Shown here: in pieces, positions 4,698 to 9,448 of the stretch
How positions within the stretch are numbered: position 1 is the first letter of the stretch
Layout of the letters: every line of letters starts with the position of its first letter
Origin: Oscillospiraceae bacterium
Lineage (GTDB): Bacteria > Bacillota > Clostridia > Oscillospirales > Ruminococcaceae
Length of the DNA stretch: 9,448 bases
NCBI GenBank assembly: GCA_014858325.1
Contig: RKCM01000172.1
Coordinates: 1 to 9,448 of the forward strand
Direction of reading: 5' to 3'
Notes under the pieces: generated by a model
Told to the model about the DNA's origin: nothing
Database searches by the model: none
Seen by the model: only the letters and a program-made list of their open reading frames with translations
Position numbers and translations under genes: made by a program

Positions 4698-5215
4698 ACT
4701 TCACGCCCTTTGAAACCACCCGGCTTCGTCTGCGCCCACAGGAAGCACGCGATGCAGGCTTCGCGCTCTGCATCTGGGGCGACCCCATCACGGGAAAATA
4801 TCTGTCCGACCCAGCGCTGGACGACATCGACGACTTGAACGAATACATAGATTTGTTGCGGCATCTGAGCGACAGCCAGGATTGCTACTATCTCATTGCC
4901 GAGGATAAAACCACACACCAGCCCGTGGGCACCTGTTGCGCCGTCATCAAAGAGGGCGGCGTGTGCTGGGATATTGGCTACTGCATCCATCCCACCTGCT
5001 GGCGGCAGGGTTATGCCAAGGAAATGGTAACCGCCCTTCTCAATTTCGGCGTGCAAAACGGCGCCAAAAAGTTTCTGGCCGACGTTGCCGCAGAAAACAT
5101 CGGTTCCTGCCGTGTTCTGTTCTCGCTGGGTTTTACTCCCACCGAAAACGGCACTTTCCACCGTGGGAACAGTGCCATCGAATACAAAAACCTGACTTTT
5201 AAGAAAGAATTATGA
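4694..5215 (+). CDS. RimJ/RimL-type GNAT N-acetyltransferase
   Basis: This is a 173-residue acetyltransferase of the Acetyltransf_3 (RimJ/RimL) type. It opens with the group's standard TTRLRLRPQEARDA (8-21), has the strand DIGYCIHPTCW (92-102), the acetyl-CoA loop RQGYAKEM (103-110), and ends with the AAENIGSCRVLFSLGF motif (131-146). Members acetylate protein N-termini or small amines; the substrate here cannot be told. GGAGG lies 7 nt before the ATG. The start overlaps the zincin stop as ATGA and its own stop overlaps the kinase start in the same way, so translation of the run is probably coupled. It is unrelated in detail to the first GNAT of the run, so this is not a tandem duplication. 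Confidence 0.87.
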   Translation: MNFTPFETTRLRLRPQEARDAGFALCIWGDPITGKYLSDPALDDIDDLNEYIDLLRHLSDSQDCYYLIAEDKTTHQPVGTCCAVIKEGGVCWDIGYCIHPTCWRQGYAKEMVTALLNFGVQNGAKKFLADVAAENIGSCRVLFSLGFTPTENGTFHRGNSAIEYKNLTFKKEL

Positions 5216-5814
5216 CTTCACCTATTCTCGCCTTCACCACCAAAATCACCACCCTTCTCTCCGCCTCCGCCTCCCCCTCCCGCCCCATCCTCGTGGCCCT
5301 CGATGGCCGCTGCGGCAGCGGGAAGACCACCCTTGCGGCGCAGCTGGCGGAAGCGTTCCCGGACAGCATCACCGTCCACACCGACGATTACTACCTCCCG
5401 CCCGCCGACCGGGTGCCGGAGTGGGATACGATCCCCTGCGCCAACATGGATCTTGCCCGCCTGCGGGCGGAGGTGCTGGAGCCTGCCCGGGCGGGGCAGC
5501 CGTTTCTTTACAAAGCCTACTCCTGCCAGGAGGGCGCGTACCTGCCGCCGGTGGCCTGTGCCCCGGCGCGGCTCGTCCTCGTTGAGGGCAGCTACAGCCA
5601 CCACCCCAGCCTTGCCGCCTGCTATGACCTGCGTATTTTCGTCACCTGCTCCAAGGCAGAGCAAGCCCGCCGCCTGCAGGCCCGGGAGGGGGCCCGTTAC
5701 GCCGCTTTTGTGGAGCGGTGGGTCCCGCTGGAAGAGGCCTATTTTGCAAAGTATGCCATTGAGCCGCACGCGGACTTGATTCTCGACACGGAAAAAGGTA
5801 TGATAGTACCATAA
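5212..5814 (+). CDS. Uridine-kinase-like P-loop kinase
   Basis: This is a 200-residue P-loop NTPase of the uridine kinase/phosphoribulokinase-like type. Walker A is GRCGSGKTT (32-40). TDDYYLPPADR (58-67 region) matches the acidic DDFY substrate/metal motif of these kinases. LVLVEGSYSHHPSL (121-134) is the Walker-B-like strand with the EGxY/H motif, and QARRLQAREG (151-160) fits the lid. The N-terminal 25 residues are low in complexity (Ser/Ala/Pro). Such proteins are often annotated as uridine kinase, but substrate specificity is not proven. The start overlaps the previous stop as ATGA with only a weak AAGAAAG upstream, so it depends on coupling. pepT follows after 24 bp. High GC like pepT, unlike the zincin gene. 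Confidence 0.8.
   Translation: MTSPILAFTTKITTLLSASASPSRPILVALDGRCGSGKTTLAAQLAEAFPDSITVHTDDYYLPPADRVPEWDTIPCANMDLARLRAEVLEPARAGQPFLYKAYSCQEGAYLPPVACAPARLVLVEGSYSHHPSLAACYDLRIFVTCSKAEQARRLQAREGARYAAFVERWVPLEEAYFAKYAIEPHADLILDTEKGMIVP
5776..5804 (+). promoter_or_regulatory. Probable pepT promoter inside the kinase gene
   Basis: TTGATT (5776-5781), a 17-bp spacer and TATGAT (5799-5804) lie in the last codons of the kinase gene. A start near 5811 would give pepT a leader of about 28 nt, so it need not depend on the upstream run. Confidence 0.55.
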
Positions 5815-5838
5815 ATCAAAACAAAGGAGCATCACCTT

Positions 5839-7056
5839 ATGCGTGCTTACGAGCGACTGTTAAAATACGCCCGGGTGTACACCACCTCGGACCCCGAATC
5901 CGGCACCCACCCTTCGGCAGAGCGGGAGTTTGACCTGGCCCGCATCCTCGTGGAGGAAATGAAAGCCCTCGGCATTGAGGATGCCCGGGTGGACGAGCAC
6001 TGCTACGTCTACGGCACCCTGCCCGCCACCCCCGGCTGCGAGAAGCTGCCCGCGCTGGGCCTCATTGCCCACATGGACACCGCCCCCGACGCCCCGGGCG
6101 AAAATGTCAACCCCATCCTGCATGAAAACTACGACGGCGGGGACGTGCTGCTGCCCGCCACCGGGACGATGCTGAAGGTCTCCACCTTCCCCTTCCTGAA
6201 AGAGCTGAAGGGCGAGACCCTCATCACCACCGACGGCTCCACCCTGCTGGGTGCCGACGACAAGGCCGGCGTGGCGGAGATCCTGACCGCCGCCGAGACC
6301 CTCCTCACCGAGGGCCGCCCCCACGGCAAGCTCTGCATCGCCTTTACCCCCGACGAGGAGATCGGCGAGGGCGCTTCCCTGTTCGACATCCCCGGCTTTG
6401 GCGCCGACTTTGCCTACACCGTGGATGGCGGCGATGTGGGCGGCATCGAGTACGAGAACTTCAACGCAGCCTCTGCCACCGTCACCATCCACGGCTTCTC
6501 GGTCCACCCCGGCAGCGCCAAAAACGCCATGATCAACGCCTCCAACGTGGCCATGGAGTTCCACACCGCTCTGCCCCTGATGGCACGTCCCGAGACCACC
6601 GAGGGCTATCAGGGCTTCTACCACCTGTGCCAGATGTACGGCGACGTCACCGATGCCAAGCTGGGTTACATCCTGCGCGACCACGACGCCCAGAAGCTGC
6701 AGTACAAAAAGGACAACCTCCTCCACATCGCCTGCTACCTCAACGGCAAGTACGGCGAGGGCACCGTGGAGGTGGAGATCAAGGACAGCTACCGCAACAT
6801 GCTTGAAAAGATCAAGCCCCATTTCCATCTGGTGGAGAACGCCCGCACCGCCATCCGCAAGGCGGGCCTGGAGCCGGTGGAAGACCCCGTGCGCGGTGGC
6901 ACCGACGGTGCGACCCTCAGCTGGGAGGGCCTGCCCTGCCCCAACCTGGGCACCGGCGGCTTCAACTACCATGGCGTCTGCGAGTGCACCACCGTGGAGC
7001 GGATGGACAAGGCCACCGAAGTGCTGCTGAACATCATCGAGCTCTACAGCAAGTAA
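5839..7056 (+). CDS. pepT: Peptidase T (tripeptide aminopeptidase, M20B)
   Basis: PepT is a cytosolic dizinc aminopeptidase that removes the N-terminal residue of tripeptides, feeding amino acids from imported peptides. The 405 residues match the family length (E. coli about 408). The metal site is complete and falls at almost the same numbers as in the studied enzymes: H78 and D80 in HMDT, D140 in GADDKAG, E173/E174 in PDEEIGEG, D196 in TVDGG and H378 in NYHG. H223 in VHPGSAK is the dimerisation-domain residue that reaches the active site. AAAGGAG lies 9 nt before the ATG. It follows the kinase gene by 24 bp, has its own likely promoter, and ends before a strong terminator. Nothing suggests damage. 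Confidence 0.97.
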   Translation: MRAYERLLKYARVYTTSDPESGTHPSAEREFDLARILVEEMKALGIEDARVDEHCYVYGTLPATPGCEKLPALGLIAHMDTAPDAPGENVNPILHENYDGGDVLLPATGTMLKVSTFPFLKELKGETLITTDGSTLLGADDKAGVAEILTAAETLLTEGRPHGKLCIAFTPDEEIGEGASLFDIPGFGADFAYTVDGGDVGGIEYENFNAASATVTIHGFSVHPGSAKNAMINASNVAMEFHTALPLMARPETTEGYQGFYHLCQMYGDVTDAKLGYILRDHDAQKLQYKKDNLLHIACYLNGKYGEGTVEVEIKDSYRNMLEKIKPHFHLVENARTAIRKAGLEPVEDPVRGGTDGATLSWEGLPCPNLGTGGFNYHGVCECTTVERMDKATEVLLNIIELYSK

Positions 7057-7076
7057 TTTATAAATCCAAATAAACA

Positions 7077-7114
7077 AAAGAGCGTTTCTGCACATTCGCA
7101 GAGACGCTCTTTTT
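7077..7114 (+). terminator. Strong intrinsic terminator after pepT
   Basis: A 15-bp stem (7077-7091 with 7098-7112, one G-U wobble) closes the loop ACATTC and runs into TTTTT, 20 bp after the pepT stop. Because A residues precede it, it may also work in reverse for transcripts coming from trkH. Confidence 0.92.
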
Positions 7115-7136
7115 GTTCGTTGATTTGAAAAACTTG

Positions 7137-7197
7137 CCCTCTTTGCCAAGGGCTCCCCCTTCGGGGGAGCTGGCATGCAGAGCAATAACTGAGAGGG
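7137..7197 (-). repeat. Dispersed palindromic intergenic repeat, likely trkH terminator
   Basis: Three nested inverted pairs share one centre: CCCTCT/AGAGGG (7137-7142, 7192-7197), TGCCA/TGGCA (7144-7148, 7171-7175) and GCTCCCCC/GGGGGAGC (7152-7159, 7163-7170) with a TTC tip. On the minus strand it is followed by GCAAGTTTTTC, so it could terminate trkH. I recall very similar elements scattered between genes in Faecalibacterium-like genomes. It directly touches the trkH stop codon at 7198-7200. Confidence 0.7.
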
Positions 7198-8580
7198 TTA
7201 GCCCACGTTGATATGCCCCACGGGCATGATCTTCCGTTTGTTGTCGTCGGGCTTTGCCGTCAGGCTGATGGCCAGCGACACAGGGCCCACACGGCCCATG
7301 AACATCACCAGCATATACAGCAGCTTGGCCCCCTGATTCAGCTGGGCGGTCACGCCCACCGAAAGGCCCACCGTGCCAAAAGCCGAGCAGGATTCAAAGA
7401 TGGCGTCCACCACCGGGATCGCGGTAGAGGCATTGTAGTACACCACCACCGCCGAGCCCAGCGCTGCCACTGCACCCAGCACGATGATGGTCAGGGCACG
7501 GTAGACGGTCTTGGATTCGATGTGGTGGTCAGCGATGACGCAGTCGTCCCGGCCTTGGGCCACGCTGCGGATGGTCAGGATGATGACGGCAAAGGTGGTC
7601 ACTTTGACGCCGCCGCCTGTGGAGCCGGGAGCCGCGCCAATGAACTGCAGGATGCTCATAAAGAGCTTGGTGATGGGCCCGCAGGCGGCAAGGTCGATGG
7701 TATTCATGCCGGCGGTACGGGTGGAAACGGACTGGAACAGCGCCGCCATCAGCTTACCGGGCGCGGAAAGCCCGCCCATGGTGGCAGGGTTCGACCACTC
7801 CATCAGGGCAATCAGAACGGCACCTCCCACCCAGAGGATGGCCGAGAAGGCCAGCACCACCCGGGCCTGCAGCGAAAGGCGGCGTTTTTTGCGCCACTCG
7901 CCGATTTCCACCCAGACCATGAAGCCCAGACCACCCGCCATGATCATAAACATGACGACGGCCTGCACATAGTAGTTGTGGACATAGGGCACCAGGGAAG
8001 AATACGGCCCAAAGCGGCCGAACAGGTCAAAGCCCGCGTTGCAGAAAGCCGAAATGGCGGTAAAAACGCTGATCCAGATGCCCTCCGGGCCGAACTCCGG
8101 CACCAAGGCGGGCAGCAGCAGCAGCGCACCCAGCAGCTCAAACCCCATCGCCAGCCGGATCACGATCTTCAGCACATCGGTGGCCTGAGAAAGACCGTCC
8201 GCCGAGACGCTCTCCCCCAGCAGGCGCAGATCCCGGAAGCCCATCCGCCGCCGCGCTGCCAGCGCAAAAAAGCTGGTGAGGGTGACAAGGCCGAGGCCGC
8301 CCACCTGGATGAGCAGCAGCAGCACCGCCTGCCCAAAGTAGGTGAACTGCGTCCAGGTGTCCCGGACGACAAGGCCCGTCACGCAGGTGGCACTGGTGGC
8401 CGTGAACATGGCGTCCACAACGCCCAGCCGCGCCCCTTTGCTGGCAATGGGCAGGCTGAGCAGCAGCGTCCCGATGGCAATGACCAGCACAAAGCTGACA
8501 CAGATGATCTGGGTGGCGCTGCTGCCGGCAAACCAGCCTTTTTTGCGGGCACCGATTTTTTTGTGCTTGCGTTTCAACAT
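7198..8580 (-). CDS. KtrB/TrkH-type potassium uptake channel subunit
   Basis: This is a 460-residue membrane protein of the TrkH/KtrB/HKT superfamily, the K+-translocating subunit that works with a cytosolic RCK partner (KtrA/TrkA). All four M1-P-M2 repeats are visible by their selectivity-filter loops: CVTGL (66-70), CNAGF (180-184), TRTAGM (287-292) and GTVGLS (402-407). The intramembrane gating loop GAAPGSTGGGVK (315-326) and the conserved GRVGPVS (429-435) are present. The N-terminus is a basic cytosolic tail (KRKHKKIGARKKG). Length is nearer KtrB (about 450) than proteobacterial TrkH (about 480). GAGGAA precedes the ATG. No RCK-domain gene is in the window. The stop codon TAA coincides with the border of the palindromic repeat. 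Confidence 0.95.
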   Translation of the reverse strand: MLKRKHKKIGARKKGWFAGSSATQIICVSFVLVIAIGTLLLSLPIASKGARLGVVDAMFTATSATCVTGLVVRDTWTQFTYFGQAVLLLLIQVGGLGLVTLTSFFALAARRRMGFRDLRLLGESVSADGLSQATDVLKIVIRLAMGFELLGALLLLPALVPEFGPEGIWISVFTAISAFCNAGFDLFGRFGPYSSLVPYVHNYYVQAVVMFMIMAGGLGFMVWVEIGEWRKKRRLSLQARVVLAFSAILWVGGAVLIALMEWSNPATMGGLSAPGKLMAALFQSVSTRTAGMNTIDLAACGPITKLFMSILQFIGAAPGSTGGGVKVTTFAVIILTIRSVAQGRDDCVIADHHIESKTVYRALTIIVLGAVAALGSAVVVYYNASTAIPVVDAIFESCSAFGTVGLSVGVTAQLNQGAKLLYMLVMFMGRVGPVSLAISLTAKPDDNKRKIMPVGHINVG

Positions 8581-8660
8581 AAAGTTCCTCGTTTTCCGGG
8601 GGCAGGCTTTCCCGCCGTGCCCGGCGCATCCCGTCTGATCTTCCCCTGCGGTATGGTTCT

Positions 8661-8689
8661 ATTGTACCACCCGCCCGGGCGAATCGCAA
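8661..8689 (-). promoter_or_regulatory. Promoter of the trkH/ktrB-like gene
   Basis: On the minus strand TTGCGA (8684-8689), 17 bp and TACAAT (8661-8666). The spacer holds a 10-bp palindrome CGCCCGGGCG (8672-8681). The -35 lies only 15 bp after the stop codon of the upstream GNAT gene with no terminator between, so some read-through is likely. The leader of about 75 nt is too short for the c-di-AMP riboswitch often found before K+ uptake genes. Confidence 0.7.
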
Positions 8690-8704
8690 GGGCCGGGCCC
8701 CGCC

Positions 8705-9187
8705 TCAGAAGGTGAGCCGCATCTGGTACCACACCACACCGCCGTGGGTGGAGCCGGAGATCCCCTCGCTCACAAAGCCGAGCTTTGCGTAGTAGTGCAC
8801 GAGACGGTCTTTGCAGGTCAGCACCAGCCCCTTCCGGCCCTGTGCCCGGGCATCGGCGATGGCCCGCCGCAGCAGCTGCTCGGCCAGCCCCCGCCGCCGA
8901 TATTCCGGCAGCGTATTTACGCCAAAGATCATCTGCCATGCCCCGCCCTCGTCGTGCAAAGCAGCGTCCGCATACATCTCATCGGTCAGGTCGGGGACAT
9001 CCGTCACCATCCCGTCCACAAAGGCCACGAGAGTTTCTCCCTCATACAGCAGCCAGAAATGGTCTGCATAGTGTTTCAGCCGCCCGGCAAACTCCTCCCG
9101 CGTGGCGGCCTCTGCCGCCGGGAAACAAGCTGCCTCTACCGCCGTGATGGCGTCCAGATCTGCAAGCGTCGCAGTACGGATCTCCAT
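8705..9187 (-). CDS. AANAT-like GNAT family N-acetyltransferase
   Basis: This is a 160-residue GNAT acetyltransferase. It starts with the standard EIRTATLADLDAITAVEAACF (2-22), has the substrate-side strand WQMIFGVNTLPEY (84-96), the acetyl-CoA loop RRRGLAEQLLRRA (97-109), and ends with LTCKDRLVHYYAKLGF then SGSTHGGVVWYQM. The combination TCKDRLVHYYAKLGF and a Gly-rich STHGG turn is the pattern of bacterial proteins related to arylalkylamine N-acetyltransferase; the real substrate is unknown. GGAG lies 8 nt before the ATG at 9187. It has its own promoter and is followed closely by the trkH promoter; no functional link between them is evident. Confidence 0.88.
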   Translation of the reverse strand: MEIRTATLADLDAITAVEAACFPAAEAATREEFAGRLKHYADHFWLLYEGETLVAFVDGMVTDVPDLTDEMYADAALHDEGGAWQMIFGVNTLPEYRRRGLAEQLLRRAIADARAQGRKGLVLTCKDRLVHYYAKLGFVSEGISGSTHGGVVWYQMRLTF

Positions 9188-9220
9188 AGTATGTTCTCCT
9201 CTTCGTTTTATGATGCCCCT

Positions 9221-9249
9221 ATCATAGCGCAGCCGGGCAGCGATTGCAA
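9221..9249 (-). promoter_or_regulatory. Promoter of the AANAT-like gene
   Basis: On the minus strand TTGCAA (9244-9249), a 17-bp spacer and TATGAT (9221-9226). The expected start near 9214 gives a leader of about 27 nt containing GAGGAG. Confidence 0.75.
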
Positions 9250-9275
9250 GCCAACCGCTCCGCTTCCTGCGCCCA

Positions 9276-9327
9276 TGAAAAAATTCTCACAAAAAATCTT
9301 GACAAACCCCCAAACCAGTGGTAAGAT
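9276..9327 (+). promoter_or_regulatory. tRNA-Tyr promoter with upstream A-tracts
   Basis: TTGACA (9299-9304), 17 bp and TAAGAT (9322-9327) lie about 40 bp before the tRNA. Two A-tracts just upstream (9278-9283 and 9291-9296) look like an UP element, as is common for stable RNA genes. Confidence 0.8.
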
Positions 9328-9365
9328 ATACAGGCAGTCGGCTGACGACCGCAACAATTGAATCT

Positions 9366-9448
9366 GGGCGTGTTCCCGAGTGGCCAATGGGGACAGACTG
9401 TAAATCTGCTGCTTTTCAGCTTCGGTGGTTCGAATCCACCCGCGCCCA
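9366..9448 (+). tRNA. tRNA-Tyr, anticodon GTA
   Basis: This is an 83-nt class II tRNA. The acceptor strands GGGCGTG (9366-9372) and CGCGCCC (9441-9447) pair over 7 bp with one wobble, and the discriminator A is the last base of the window. The anticodon loop CTGTAAA carries GTA. The long variable arm forms CTG-CTTTT-CAG. The T arm is GGTGG-TTCGAAT-CCACC. The first anticodon-stem pair appears to be A-C rather than the usual G-C. Whether CCA is encoded cannot be seen. Confidence 0.95.

Noticed and set aside
5218..5835. 205-codon minus-strand frame opposite the kinase gene
   Set aside because: Gly-rich shadow; the plus-strand product has Walker A and the other kinase motifs.
5860..7185. 441-codon open frame on the minus strand opposite pepT
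   Set aside because: Composition is dominated by Gly/Val/His/Ala, it runs through the pepT terminator, and PepT on the other strand has every catalytic residue.
8581..8660. c-di-AMP riboswitch before the K+ uptake gene
   Set aside because: The leader is only about 75 nt and lacks the complex fold expected of that riboswitch.
7213..8715. 500-codon open frame on the plus strand opposite trkH
   Set aside because: It is antisense to a clear K+ channel gene, is full of His/Gln/Arg/Gly low-complexity sequence, has no family motif, and arises from the high GC of the real gene.
9366..9448. tRNA as an attachment site of an integrated element
   Set aside because: No integrase or repeated tRNA 3' end is visible in the window, and the tRNA is at the very edge.
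1..9448. CRISPR array or insertion sequence
   Set aside because: I saw no regularly spaced direct repeats and no transposase-like protein.

Overview
The window looks like chromosome from a GC-rich gut Firmicute of the Oscillospiraceae/Ruminococcaceae (Faecalibacterium, Gemmiger or Subdoligranulum type). This is inferred from the Clostridia-type gene set (feoA-feoA-feoB, a DUF3793 protein, KtrB/TrkH, PepT), strong Shine-Dalgarno sites, nearly consensus sigma-A promoters with 17-bp spacers, and an intergenic palindromic repeat with a CTCCCCC-TTC-GGGGGAG core that I remember as dispersed in Faecalibacterium-like genomes. No database search was possible.

Region 1 (1-2880, minus strand) is an iron module. 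A DUF3793 gene (2111-2689) lies upstream of feoA (1455-1670), a second feoA (1150-1371) and feoB (1-1124, cut by the window edge). Both the DUF3793 gene and the feo operon have a clear promoter, and both promoter regions carry the same half-site, GTTAG/CTAAC, in pairs spaced by 6 bp. The best copy is a perfect inverted repeat resembling DtxR/IdeR boxes. This suggests that one metalloregulator controls both units and that the DUF3793 protein belongs to the iron regulon. Two GC-rich hairpins separate the units.

Region 2 (2921-3641, minus strand) is a compact hicA-hicB toxin-antitoxin operon with a perfect consensus promoter, a near-perfect palindrome over the -35 box (likely HicB operator) and its own intrinsic terminator.

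Region 3 (3645-7114, plus strand) is divergent from hicAB. It holds a tightly coupled run of GNAT acetyltransferase, HExxH zincin-like protein, RimJ/RimL-type GNAT and uridine-kinase-like P-loop kinase. The joints are a 14-nt overlap and two ATGA overlaps. pepT (tripeptidase T) follows 24 bp later with a probable promoter of its own inside the kinase gene, and a strong terminator ends the run. The zincin gene is visibly poorer in GC than pepT. The four-gene cassette is the least explained part of the window.

Region 4 (7137-9249, minus strand) holds a KtrB/TrkH potassium channel subunit, whose stop codon lies at the edge of the dispersed repeat, and an AANAT-like GNAT gene upstream. Each has its own promoter. 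No KtrA/TrkA partner is in the window.

Region 5 (9276-9448, plus strand) is a tRNA-Tyr(GTA) gene with an A-tract-preceded consensus promoter; the window ends at its discriminator base.
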